64,000 bases of DNA. Source: Angustibacter sp049994355. Its GTDB lineage: Bacteria > Actinomycetota > Actinomycetes > Actinomycetales > Angustibacteraceae. Of the stretch, positions 8,336-16,717 are shown piece by piece. The stretch covers positions 1,612,001 through 1,676,000 of the forward strand of contig NZ_CP188257.1 of NCBI RefSeq assembly GCF_049994355.1, read 5' to 3'. Position 1 is the stretch's first letter. Every line of letters starts with the position of its first letter. The notes under the pieces were generated by a model that made no database searches, had not been told where the DNA came from, and was given only the letters and a program-made list of their open reading frames with translations. Made by a program: the position numbers and the translations under genes.

Positions 8336-9220
8336 ATGAGCGGATTGGAGCCGATAGCAGTGGCGGGCGGTGTCGCCAAGGCGGCGGCCAAGGCCGAGCG
8401 GGGAGACTCGGAGGACCGGAAAGCCTTGCGCGAGTTGGCCAAGGTGTCGGGCACGCTCGACCCGGCGGCGCGCGCCTACGCCAAGCGCCTGGCGGTCAAG
8501 GAGCAGATCCGGATGAAGATCTGGCAGCCGCTCGGCATGCTGTTCGGCATTTCGCGCGACTACTTCGAAAACGACTTCGCGGACGACTTGGCGGATCGGG
8601 TGGCACAGATCCCCGAGGAGGACCTGATCACGCCGCGTCTCTCCGTAGCAGGCCCGACGGTGCAAGGCATCGCTTTCACCGTCGACGAGCCGGAACTCCG
8701 AGCCATGTACCTGAACCTGCTCGCCGCGGCCTCTGACGCCCGCCGGGCGAGCACCGCTCACCCCTCCTTCGCCGAGATCATCCGCCAGCTGAGCCCCGAA
8801 GAGGCAGTCCTGCTGAAGCCCGTTCTCCTGCAGTCGATTCACGGCATTGTCGAACTGCGGTCGAACGTCGCCACCCAAGCCGACCCGGCCCTACAGGGGT
8901 ACACCTCCGAGGCGACGCACGTCATGAACTGGCGGGTTGACGGTCAGGCCGCCTTCGTGCCCGAGCGTGCGCTGCAGATCGTGAACTGGGTACGCCTCGG
9001 GCTCGTGGTCGTGGACTACTCCACGAGCTTGACCGACGAATCGCACTACGGGTGGGTCGAGACCAATCCCCGGGTGCTCCAGTTGCGCGCGGCCTTGGAC
9101 ACCGACGAGTTCAAACGCGTGGACGTCCAGCGGGGGATCCTTGAGGTCACCGCCTTTGGTCGGGCTTTCCAGGCCGTGGTGATGTCGTCCGCCGACGCGC
9201 AGCCTGACGCGGAGTCCTGA
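8336..9220 (+). CDS. Abi_alpha / DUF4393 family protein
   Basis: A 294-residue protein with the signature of the Abi_alpha (DUF4393) family. It has an N-terminal Ala-rich helix, a middle PLGMLFGISRDYFENDFADDL stretch and the conserved block MYLNLLAAASDARR...AHPSFAEIIRQLSPEEAVLL (residues about 122-162). Members have been linked to abortive infection, but the mechanism is not established. The ATG is leaderless (TAGGCT, six bases). As the third cargo gene it supports reading this region as a defence island. It has its own promoter, so it may act separately from the ATPase pair. Confidence 0.8.
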   Translation: MSGLEPIAVAGGVAKAAAKAERGDSEDRKALRELAKVSGTLDPAARAYAKRLAVKEQIRMKIWQPLGMLFGISRDYFENDFADDLADRVAQIPEEDLITPRLSVAGPTVQGIAFTVDEPELRAMYLNLLAAASDARRASTAHPSFAEIIRQLSPEEAVLLKPVLLQSIHGIVELRSNVATQADPALQGYTSEATHVMNWRVDGQAAFVPERALQIVNWVRLGLVVVDYSTSLTDESHYGWVETNPRVLQLRAALDTDEFKRVDVQRGILEVTAFGRAFQAVVMSSADAQPDAES

Positions 9221-9699
9221 CGAGGCGTGCCCCCTAGACGCTCGGTTGCTGCAACATGCTGCAGATCGCGAGTGTCTACGGGGCTGCCCACGGCGGTCAC
9301 GCGCTCCAGACGACCTCCACCCTGTCCGGAGTCCAGGGCGGCGCGCCGCGACGCTCGGCCCTGCCCACGACGACGGCCCCGACCAGGCCGTCCACGACGG
9401 CCAGACAGACCCACGTACTCGTGGCTCCACCGGCCGCGCGTTTCGTCGACGGACGCGTCCATTGCACCGGGTAGGGGCGGCAGGACTCACACCGCTTGTA
9501 CGGGTGCGAGGGGGTGTCCGTGCGCCGGCGGCGGGCGGAACGGGTGACGAGGCTGTGGCCCGGGCCACCGGAGGGGCGTGCGGGGGGGGGGTCTTACTGG
9601 GGGTTCATCACCACGAACGACCACGAACCTGCCGGGACAACGGGGGACCGCCGATCTGATCGCACAGACGACCGGACGAGGGGCGGCTGCGCATGGCAT
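9221..9699. other. Gene-free right arm of the element
   Basis: About 480 bases without a convincing gene. GTTGCTGCAAC (9245-9255) is an 11-bp palindrome of the same type as at 5114-5125. ACGAAC is repeated close together near 9615-9630, possibly recombinase arm sites. Short open frames here lack ribosome-binding sites and known motifs. Confidence 0.4.
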
Positions 9700-9738
9700 G
9701 GAAGGGGTCAGGGGTTCGAGTCCCCTCAGCTCCACCCA
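9700..9738 (+). other. ssrA (tmRNA) 3'-end fragment, putative attachment site
   Basis: A T-arm AGGGG-TTCGAGT-CCCCT (9710-9726) is followed by CAGCTCC (9727-9733) and ACCCA, which fits the T-stem/loop and 3' acceptor strand of a tRNA-like RNA. CAGCTCC-A is the usual 3' acceptor strand of tmRNA (5' partner GGGGCUG). No 5' half, tag reading frame or anticodon arm is found upstream, so it is a fragment, as left at one end of an element that integrates into the 3' end of an RNA gene. The intact gene would lie left of the window. Confidence 0.6.
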
Positions 9739-9922
9739 GGATTCTGAGCACGAGATCGGCCCTCACTGCATAGCGCGGTGGGGGCCGATTCGCATCAGGG
9801 GGTACCGAAGATGCCGTCCATGGCCACCGCCCCGTCGTCGATCAGGCCCCTAGCACGTGGGCCGAACCAGGCGGATACTCACGACGTACGCACTGAGGAC
9901 GACAGTCCCTGGAGGTTCCCCC

Positions 9923-11593
9923 ATGAGCCAGGCCCGCGCCACCCGGACCGTCCTGATCGCAGTCGCAGCCCTCGCGCTCGCGACCGTCGGGGCCGCCCCC
10001 GCTGTCGCCGTCGGGGCACGGAGCAGCGGTGCATCCGCTGCGAGGGCCGACAGCCAGTCCGGCGCGCCGGCGCTGGCTCGCCGGGTCGCCACAGACATCC
10101 AGCCGGGCGCCGGGTCGGCAAGGGTCTCGGGAACGGGGTCGACGCGGCCGCACGGGGTTCGCCATGCTTCGGCCGCATCGTCGTCGGTCGCGCCCCGCGC
10201 GACAGCGCCGGGGGTCGCGACCGACCCGTCGTCGCTGTTGTCGAGCTTCAACGGGACGAGTAGCCGGGACAGCGAGTTCACGAACTTCAACCTGCGGTTC
10301 GAGCCGCCGGACCAGGGGCTGTGTGCCGGCGCCGGGTTCATCATCGAGCCCGTCAACTCGGCCTACCGGATCTACAACACCGCCGGCCAGACCCTGCGCG
10401 GCCCTTTCAACGTGAACGAGCTCTTCAACGAGGGCGGCAAGGAGTTCACCAGCGACCCGCGCTGCTGGTACGACCCGTCGGCGCACGCCTGGTTCGCGAC
10501 CATCCTGTTCCTCAACGACACGTTCACCGAGGGTCGGCTGGACATCGCGGTCAACCCGTCGGACGACCCCACCGGCCTATGGACCGAGTACCAGATCGAC
10601 ACGACGTTCGACGGCCGTGACGGCGAGCCGAACCTGCCGGGCTGCCCGTGCTTCGGTGACCAGCCGCGGATCGGTATCGACCAGACCAACCTCTACATCA
10701 CCACCGACGAGTTCTCGATCAACGGTCCGCAGTTCTACGGCGGGCAGATCTACGCCATCGACAAGTCGGACCTCGTCGCCGGCGCTGCGACCGCGCACTT
10801 CGTCCGGTTCGGGAACCTCCACCTTGGCGGTGCGCTGTCCGGCGCACCGCAGCCCGCGCTGTCCATCGGCACGCCGAACGCCGAGTACTTCCTCAGCCAG
10901 CTCGACCCGCAGGGCGCGGGGGACAACCGGATCGGCGTCTGGGCGATGACGAACCGAGGCCGGGTCGGCACGGGCGGTTCGCCCACACTCAGCAAGCTGA
11001 CGATCGGCTCGCTGCCGTACGTCACCCCGGCTCGGGCGAAGCAACGGGGATCCACGAGCACGCTGGACGCCGGTGACGACCGGATGCAGCAGGCGTCCTT
11101 CGTGAACGGCTCGTTGTGGGGCGAGCTGGGCACCGGTCTCAGTGTGTTGGGCGCCCCTGCCAACCGAGCCGGCGCGGCCTGGTTCCAGGTGAGGCCGAGG
11201 CTGTCAGGGAACGTGCTCAGCGGCGCGAGCATCGTGCGTCAGGGTTACCTGGTCAACCCGAGCGGCGCACTGCTCTACCCGGCGATCCAGCCGGACGCGG
11301 CGGGCAACGCGGCCATGGTGTTCACCCTCACTGGCGCGAACCGTTTCCCCAGCGTCGGCTACTCCGTGCTGAAGGCGGGCGAGACCGCCTTCTCGACGCC
11401 GCGGGTCGCTGCGGCCGGGACGGGGCCGTACGACCCGGCTGCGACGCGCTGGGGCGACTACTCGTTCGCCGTCCCGGACCCCGGCTCGGACTCGGCGTGG
11501 CTCGCGTCCGAGTACATTCCGCCGGTGTCCAGCCAGACGACGACTCGTACTCGGAACTGGGGCACCCGGGTGATCCACGTCAAGCTGGGGTAG
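9923..11593 (+). CDS. Secreted protein of unknown function
   Basis: A 556-residue protein with an N-terminal signal peptide (TVLIAVAALALATVGAAPAVA, residues 9-29) and an Ala/Ser-rich linker to about residue 95. A large all-beta domain with repeated Asp/Trp/Gly segments follows (RCWYDPSAHAWFATILF, WTEYQIDTT). It resembles the uncharacterised extracellular proteins with a propeller-like fold seen in Actinobacteria, with single repeats recalling sialidase-like blades. I see no catalytic motif. GGAGG seven bases before the ATG at 9923 fixes the start. It is the first chromosomal gene after the putative attachment site. Confidence 0.6.
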   Translation: MSQARATRTVLIAVAALALATVGAAPAVAVGARSSGASAARADSQSGAPALARRVATDIQPGAGSARVSGTGSTRPHGVRHASAASSSVAPRATAPGVATDPSSLLSSFNGTSSRDSEFTNFNLRFEPPDQGLCAGAGFIIEPVNSAYRIYNTAGQTLRGPFNVNELFNEGGKEFTSDPRCWYDPSAHAWFATILFLNDTFTEGRLDIAVNPSDDPTGLWTEYQIDTTFDGRDGEPNLPGCPCFGDQPRIGIDQTNLYITTDEFSINGPQFYGGQIYAIDKSDLVAGAATAHFVRFGNLHLGGALSGAPQPALSIGTPNAEYFLSQLDPQGAGDNRIGVWAMTNRGRVGTGGSPTLSKLTIGSLPYVTPARAKQRGSTSTLDAGDDRMQQASFVNGSLWGELGTGLSVLGAPANRAGAAWFQVRPRLSGNVLSGASIVRQGYLVNPSGALLYPAIQPDAAGNAAMVFTLTGANRFPSVGYSVLKAGETAFSTPRVAAAGTGPYDPAATRWGDYSFAVPDPGSDSAWLASEYIPPVSSQTTTRTRNWGTRVIHVKLG

Positions 11594-11655
11594 CTCGTAG
11601 CGCTCAGCAGGTGCGGGGCGCCTAAGCGCCTCAGCGTTCGGCAGCTCGACGTCGA

Positions 11656-14600
11656 TCAGCTCGACCTTGGACCCAGCGGTGGATCCTGTTCCGCCGTCAG
11701 CAGGGCCCTGGCGGACAGGTACTCCTTGGTCTCGAGGCTCTCCAAGGACTCGAATGCGGCAACCGCGGCCCGGGCGTGCTGCAGCGCCGACGCGCCGTCC
11801 CCGGTGGCCTGCTCGGCCTGCGCGAGCCAAGAGAGCAGGCAGGCGCGGTCGTACGGCAGCAAAGCGTCGCCAAAGCGATCGAGGGCCCGACGGGCATACT
11901 CGCCGACCCGGGCGGGGTCCACGTCCATCAGAGTCTTCGCCGCGCAATCGGCCGCAAAGCGGGCGACTTCGAACGCAGCGTAGTAGCCACCGGAGCCCGC
12001 GCGCTCCGCGACCTCGAATGCCTGCTCGAGGTCCCGGTCGGCGAGCTCGACCTGGCCGGTGGCCCAGTGGGCCCGGAACATCATGTCGTAGCAGTACGAG
12101 CGCAAGGAGTCATCACCTAGCTCGGTGGCCAGTGCCAGCGCTTCGTCGAGCACGGCGAGCGCCTCGTCATGCTGACCGACGTCGACCAAGAACTCGCCGA
12201 GGTTCAGCCTCGTGCGGACCCGGAGCGGCGCGAAGCCGGCCCGGGCGGCGGCAGCATCGGCCCGGCGCGCCACTTTGGCGCCCTGCTGGGGGTCATCGAG
12301 CCGGTCATACAGGACTGCCAGGTTGTTCAGCAGCGCGGCCTCGGCCAAGTGCTCACCGGCCTTGGCGGCGGCTGCTGCCCCGGTGTGATGGCTGATCTCG
12401 TGGGCCCGGTTCTCGCCCAGGTTGGCCAACTCAAAGTAACCGATGAGGCCCATCGGGATCTGCCAGGCCGCCGGGTGGCCGCGGTCGGCGGCGACCTGGA
12501 CGCAGGCCATCAGGTCGTCCAGGGACCGGCTGAACCAGGCAGTTGCTGCGTCGGCATCGCCGAGTCCGAGCTGCTCGGCGCTCTGACCCGGTGCGGCCAT
12601 ACCCTCGCGCAGCGGCGTGCCCAGGGCCACCCGCCCGGCGCTGGAGGCCGCGGCGTACCAGGCCAGCACCCGGTCCACCGCCGCGCCGAGCACTGCCGGG
12701 CTGTCCTGCAGGTCGGCTTGTGCGCGTGCGTGCTGGCGCACCAGGTCGTGCATCCGGTGCTGCACGCCGTCCGGCTCGAGCATGTGCCGGGCCGCCAGGG
12801 CGCGCAGCAGCCGGTGCGCCTGGTCCGGCGGGGCGTCCAGCAGCCGGGCCGCCGAGTGCTGGTCGAAGTGGACCGTCGGGCCCGCGCCGAGCAACCGGTA
12901 GAGCGCGGCTGCCCGCGGGTCGGCGGCGGACAGCCGCTGGTAGGACCAGAACAGCACCTCACCCATCATCATCGCCGGATCCTCGGCGGTGCCCAACCGA
13001 TCCAGCAGGCGGTCACCGGCCCGGGAGAGCTGACCGCAGACCTCGTCCAGTCCGAGCGTGCCGTCGTCGTGCTCGAGGACCTGCTCGGCCGCGATCCGCA
13101 GGGCCAGCGGCCAGCGGCTGCACAGCTCGATCAGCTGGCCGACCTGCTCCGGTTGCCCGGCCACCAGCTCGGCGCCGAGCAGGTGCGACATCAGCTGGAC
13201 GCATTCGGCGTCGGCCATCGGGCGGACATCCAGCCGGCGGGCGCCCTCGCGAGCCACCAGGCCGGCCATCCGGTGCCGGCTGGTGACCAGCACCGCGCAG
13301 CCCGCCGCCCCGGGCAGCAGATCCTGCACCACCTGCCCCGAGGGTGCGTCGTCCAGGAACAGCAGGATCCGGCGCTCGGCGAGCACGGTGCGGAGCATCG
13401 CGCTCTGATCGGCCGCCGCCGCGGGCATGTCCTCGTCCAGGACGCCCAGCGCCCGCAGGAAGCCCGGCAGCACGTCCGCGGCGACCAGCGCCGGGTGTGC
13501 CGGGTCGAAGCCGCGCAGACTGGCGTACAGCTGACCGTCGGGATAGCCGGCCGCCACCAGGTGCGCCGCCCGCAGACCCAGGCTGGTCTTGCCGATCCCG
13601 CCCGGACCATGCAGCACCACCACCCGCGGACGCGCCCGGCCCTTCGCTGCGCCCACGTCCTGAGCCTGCGCCGCGTCCTGAGCCTGCGCCGCGTCTGCGT
13701 CCTGGTCCTGGGTCAGCCAGCCGACCAGCTGCGTGGTCTCGCCGTGACGGCCGATGAAGTCCCGCGAGGTCGCCGGCAGCTGCGCCGGCTTCGGCACCGG
13801 CTTGGCCACCCGCTTGTCCACCCTGTCCGGCGGCCGTTCTGGGTCGCCACCACGCAGCACCTTCTCGTGCGCGGTACGCAGACCTGGCCCCGGGTCCAGC
13901 CCCAGCTCCTCGCGCAGCGCGCGCCGGACCCGGTCGAACTCCGCCAACGCCTCCGGCCGCCGACCCAGCTGGTGCAGCGCGATGATCAGCAGCTCGCTGA
14001 ACCGTTCGTTCAGCGGGTCGTTGGCCGCCTCGGACCGCAACGACGACAACGCCTCCACCGCCCGGGACAGCTCGATCAACAGCTCGACCCTCGCCGCCAC
14101 CAGCTGGGTGCGCAGGCTCTCCAGCTCCGCCCGGGCCAGGTCCGCGGCCACCCCCTCGACGTCGGACAGCGGCGAACCAGTCCAGAACGACAGGGCCGCC
14201 TCCGCGCCCGCCAACGCCTCCTCCGCTGGAGTGTCCCGGCGCTGCACATACGCGGCCAGCTGCCGGACCCGCAGCAGATCGCACTCGCCCTCGCCCAGGC
14301 TGAGCCGATACCCGTCACCGACTCGCTCCAGACGGTCCGGCCCCAGCAGCCGGCGCAGTGACCACACCAGGGTGTGCAGGCTGTGGCTGACCGTCGAGGG
14401 CGGCTGCTCACCCCACAAGAAATCCACCAGGACCGACCGGGACAGCGCCAGGCCGGCGTTGATCGCCAACACCGCCAACAAGCTGCGCTGCAGGCGAGGA
14501 CCCGCCGGCACCGCCGCCCCGCACACCGACAGCGTCACCGGACCCAGCAGCCGCACCTGCAGATCCGGCTCACCGGCATCCTCGCGAACGACCGAACCCT

Positions 14601-14733
14601 CACTCGCCGTCGCACCCACGGGCTCGCTCCCAGCTGGCGCAGCCACGCCCAGAAGAGTTGGATGCCCAGACCCCCACCATAGTCCGCCCAGGCAGGCTGC
14701 ATCAGAGCCGATCCCACGTCGTGGCGGCCTCAC
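11656..14733 (-). CDS. AfsR/SARP-family regulator with NB-ARC and TPR domains
   Basis: A 1025-residue transcriptional activator. An OmpR-like DNA-binding domain (LQVRLLGPVTLSV..., residues about 58-150) is followed by a bacterial transcriptional activation domain (to about 295) and a P-loop NTPase domain with GPGGIGKT (376-383) and ILLFLDD Walker B. Then come winged-helix and TPR-like repeats to the end (AALLNNLAVLYDRLDDPQQGA). Full-length AfsR-type proteins control secondary metabolism or differentiation. No biosynthetic genes are adjacent, so the target is unknown. The first 50 residues precede the domain and the true start could be a downstream GTG. A duplicated 18-bp unit near 13655-13700 encodes the AQAQDAAQAQD linker. 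Confidence 0.85.
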   Translation of the reverse strand: MRPPRRGIGSDAACLGGLWWGSGHPTLLGVAAPAGSEPVGATASEGSVVREDAGEPDLQVRLLGPVTLSVCGAAVPAGPRLQRSLLAVLAINAGLALSRSVLVDFLWGEQPPSTVSHSLHTLVWSLRRLLGPDRLERVGDGYRLSLGEGECDLLRVRQLAAYVQRRDTPAEEALAGAEAALSFWTGSPLSDVEGVAADLARAELESLRTQLVAARVELLIELSRAVEALSSLRSEAANDPLNERFSELLIIALHQLGRRPEALAEFDRVRRALREELGLDPGPGLRTAHEKVLRGGDPERPPDRVDKRVAKPVPKPAQLPATSRDFIGRHGETTQLVGWLTQDQDADAAQAQDAAQAQDVGAAKGRARPRVVVLHGPGGIGKTSLGLRAAHLVAAGYPDGQLYASLRGFDPAHPALVAADVLPGFLRALGVLDEDMPAAAADQSAMLRTVLAERRILLFLDDAPSGQVVQDLLPGAAGCAVLVTSRHRMAGLVAREGARRLDVRPMADAECVQLMSHLLGAELVAGQPEQVGQLIELCSRWPLALRIAAEQVLEHDDGTLGLDEVCGQLSRAGDRLLDRLGTAEDPAMMMGEVLFWSYQRLSAADPRAAALYRLLGAGPTVHFDQHSAARLLDAPPDQAHRLLRALAARHMLEPDGVQHRMHDLVRQHARAQADLQDSPAVLGAAVDRVLAWYAAASSAGRVALGTPLREGMAAPGQSAEQLGLGDADAATAWFSRSLDDLMACVQVAADRGHPAAWQIPMGLIGYFELANLGENRAHEISHHTGAAAAAKAGEHLAEAALLNNLAVLYDRLDDPQQGAKVARRADAAAARAGFAPLRVRTRLNLGEFLVDVGQHDEALAVLDEALALATELGDDSLRSYCYDMMFRAHWATGQVELADRDLEQAFEVAERAGSGGYYAAFEVARFAADCAAKTLMDVDPARVGEYARRALDRFGDALLPYDRACLLSWLAQAEQATGDGASALQHARAAVAAFESLESLETKEYLSARALLTAEQDPPLGPRSS

Positions 14734-14883
14734 CGATGCGAGGGCCGCCGAGCAGTTGGCGCCCAGGGTCCGCTCGTCCCGTCAGGTCAACCGGATCCGC
14801 GAAGTCGTCCGCGACGGGTCAGCCGCGCGGTAGCGCGAGCACGTGCAGCAGCCCGACCAGCGTCCCCGAGTTCTGCACCTGCC
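14734..14883. other. Spacer between SARP gene and recombinase remnant
   Basis: With the pseudogene to its right this belongs to a 490-base stretch lacking an intact gene. I see no promoter strong enough to call, and no repeat. Confidence 0.3.
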
Positions 14884-15089
14884 CTACTCGAGCTCGACGT
14901 AGTCCTTCACGACGACACAGCCTTGCTCGCTGGCGGCGTGCGCGCGCAGTCGGTGCTCCTGGGCGTCGAGGCTGTACGGCTAGTTGCCGTCGTCGGTGGA
15001 GGCCCGACGCAGAGCGCGACCCGGACGGCCCGGTCCTCGGGTTTGAGCTTCGCGCCTGGCGCAGAGGACGGATTCAGGCGAGGCGACAT
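14884..15089 (-). pseudogene. Serine recombinase remnant (N-terminal catalytic region)
   Basis: Read leftward, one frame gives LKPEDRAVRVALCV. After a frame change of one base it continues ASTDDGN-stop-PYSLDAQEHRLRAHAA, then GCVVVKDYVELE-stop. Intact large serine recombinases carry RVALYVRVSTDD...YSLDAQ..RL..YA near the N-terminus, so this is a decayed copy with one frameshift and two stop codons. The catalytic serine lies in the damaged stretch. It is probably the trace of an earlier insertion. Confidence 0.7.
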
Positions 15090-15226
15090 GGTGAGTGTTC
15101 CTTCAGGCGGCGCGACGGCGCGCGGCCGGACGGATGGTGTCACCGTGCTCCGACACGTGCCCGGCCATCGGCCCCAACCCGGGCAACCCCGGCAACTGGC
15201 GCTGATCCATTCGAGTGATTCTGCGG

Positions 15227-16492
15227 CTAGGGCTGCCAGAGGCGGTCAAGGGGCATCACGTGCAGCCGGTCCTCGTAGGTGTAGCTGCGCTCTCCGAGGT
15301 AGAGGGCCACGCCGGCGAGGAACGCCTCGCCGGTGGCCTCGCGCAGCTTTCGGAGCCCGCGCAGGTCGCCGCCGGGCACTCGGCCAGCGGTCTTGACCTC
15401 GAAGGCCACCAGCGCGCCGTCGTCGCGCTCGACCACCAGGTCGACCTCGTCGTGGTCACGGGTGCGCCAGTGCCCGGTGCCGGCCATGTCGTCCAGCCAG
15501 GACGCTTGCCGCAGGAGCTCGCCGACGGCGAAGGTCTCCAGCAGATGTCCGAGCTCGGTCAGTGCTGTCGGGTCCCGCCGGGCGAGCTTGGCGGGGGTGA
15601 GGCGAAGCAGCCGCGCTGCGACGCCGGAGTCCGTCACGTGGATCTTTGGTGTGGCGGTGGATCGGGCGGTCAGGGTGCTACCCCACGCCGGCAGCCGAGA
15701 CACCAGGAACACCGCCTCCAGCAAACGGACGTAGGAGTCGCCGGTGCGTTCGTCGAGCCCGATGTCCGAGGCGGCGTTGGCGATGTTGAGCACCTGTGCG
15801 GTCTGCCCGGCAAGCTTGCCGAGTAGGCGTGGCAACATCGCGGCCTGTCTGACGTGACTGAGCTCCCTGACGTCGCGCTCAAGGGTGAGCCGGACGTAGT
15901 CATCGAACCACCGGTTCCGCGCACCGGCGCCACGGGCGAGCGCCATCGGGAAGCCCCCGGCGACCATCCGATCGATGTAGGCCTCTCGCGTCGTGTGCGA
16001 CGGCGGTCCCGCCACGGCCGCCTCGGGATCGGCGAACAGGTCAGCGAGCAAGTGCTCGTGGACGCCGGAGATCTCCCCTTGGGACAGCGGGTGGACCGTC
16101 ATCCTGTGCAACCGGCCGGTCAGGGCCTGAGCGGCCGCCGGCAGGGCGTCGTGCCGAGTCGACCCGGTGAGCAGGAAACGGCCGGCAGAGCCGTCGCGGT
16201 TAAGCTCCGCCTTGACGGCGTCAAGCACCAGGGGTGCCTTCTGGTATTCGTCGACGCAGACGGGGGCGGACCCGGCCACGAACGTTGCAGGATCTGCCGC
16301 GACCGCGTCGCGGGTGGCCAGGTCGTCCAGGTCCAGGACGTCGACCCCGCGCGCAGCGGCCACCTTCCTGAGGAGGGTCGACTTTCCCACCGAACGGGGT
16401 CCCTCGAGCAGGATGACCGGCTCGTCGGCCATGCGGGCTTCAACGAGCGGGGTGATGCGGCGGGCAACCATGCCATGCAACGGTGCGGACAC
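15227..16492 (-). CDS. AAA_14 / DUF4143 ATP-binding protein
   Basis: A 421-residue member of the widespread AAA_14 plus DUF4143 family. The P-loop is GPRSVGKS (residues 31-38), the Walker B is CVDEYQKAP, and an arginine-finger LLTGSTRHD follows. The C-terminal DUF4143 region has a nuclease-like DEVDLVVERDDGALVAFEVK stretch. Family members occur as free-standing transferable genes in bacteria and archaea and their role is unsettled. The start could be 16492 or the downstream ATG at 16471. Three tandem 23-bp repeats lie directly upstream. The gene sits next to a truncated nuclease gene, which suggests recent insertion. Confidence 0.85.
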   Translation of the reverse strand: MSAPLHGMVARRITPLVEARMADEPVILLEGPRSVGKSTLLRKVAAARGVDVLDLDDLATRDAVAADPATFVAGSAPVCVDEYQKAPLVLDAVKAELNRDGSAGRFLLTGSTRHDALPAAAQALTGRLHRMTVHPLSQGEISGVHEHLLADLFADPEAAVAGPPSHTTREAYIDRMVAGGFPMALARGAGARNRWFDDYVRLTLERDVRELSHVRQAAMLPRLLGKLAGQTAQVLNIANAASDIGLDERTGDSYVRLLEAVFLVSRLPAWGSTLTARSTATPKIHVTDSGVAARLLRLTPAKLARRDPTALTELGHLLETFAVGELLRQASWLDDMAGTGHWRTRDHDEVDLVVERDDGALVAFEVKTAGRVPGGDLRGLRKLREATGEAFLAGVALYLGERSYTYEDRLHVMPLDRLWQP

Positions 16493-16508
16493 GCTGCGAG
16501 GGTATCAG

Positions 16509-16571
16509 GAACTGCGGATTTGGAGCCGAGTGAACTGCGGATTTGGAGGCGAATGAACTGCGGATTTGGAG
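16509..16571. repeat. Three tandem 23-bp repeats upstream of the AAA_14 gene
   Basis: GAACTGCGGATTTGGAG begins at 16509, 16532 and 16555, an exact 23-bp period with 17 conserved bases per unit. The array starts 17 bp upstream of the AAA_14 start and ends 12 bp before the nuclease remnant. It could be an operator for autoregulation or a repeat carried with the gene. Confidence 0.8.
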
Positions 16572-16583
16572 CAGGTCATCTAG

Positions 16584-16652
16584 GACCAGTTCCAGCACAA
16601 CCGGAACCCGTTCGTCGACCACCCCGAGTGGGTTGCGTCGATCTTCGGCTGA
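16584..16652 (+). pseudogene. C-terminal remnant of an endonuclease I-family protein
   Basis: The plus strand encodes QFQHNRNPFVDHPEWVASIF followed by Gly and a stop. The N-R-N-P-F-x-D-H-P-E string is the conserved C-terminal motif of the endonuclease I (EndA-type) secreted nuclease family. No upstream part exists: the next bases are the 23-bp repeats and the AAA_14 gene. The insertion of that unit, or a deletion, probably removed the rest. Confidence 0.65.
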
Positions 16653-16717
16653 TCCGGGACGCTCCTGGACAACTCGGCAGGCTCAAGATGGCGGGCCGGT
16701 GTGACGAAGATTGCCTC

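Larger units (their letters stand above)
1..9738. mobile_element. Integrative element, right part (AICE-like), with defence-like cargo
   Basis: The block holds an FtsK-type translocase, an SpdB-like membrane protein, coupled small genes and a divergent GntR regulator, the usual transfer/regulatory set of actinomycete integrative conjugative elements. A second regulator and three defence-like genes follow. The right end is set at a tRNA-like 3' fragment resembling ssrA (9700-9738). The left end, integrase, excisionase and replication initiator are not in the window. The boundary and the AICE label are inference. Confidence 0.6.

Noticed and set aside
9487..9735. 82-codon minus-strand frame starting MELRGLEPLTPS
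   Set aside because: It reads antisense through the tRNA-like fragment, a known source of false proteins.
9350..9738. Complete tmRNA gene
   Set aside because: Only the T-arm and 3' acceptor strand are present. No GGGGCTG 5' end, tag reading frame or pseudoknots can be found upstream.
13655..13700. Tandem repeat as a mobile or regulatory element
   Set aside because: Two copies of an 18-bp unit that only lengthen an AQAQDAAQAQD linker inside the SARP protein.
12169..14361. 730-codon plus-strand frame opposite the SARP gene
   Set aside because: Composition-driven antisense frame; the minus strand has SARP, NB-ARC and TPR domains throughout.
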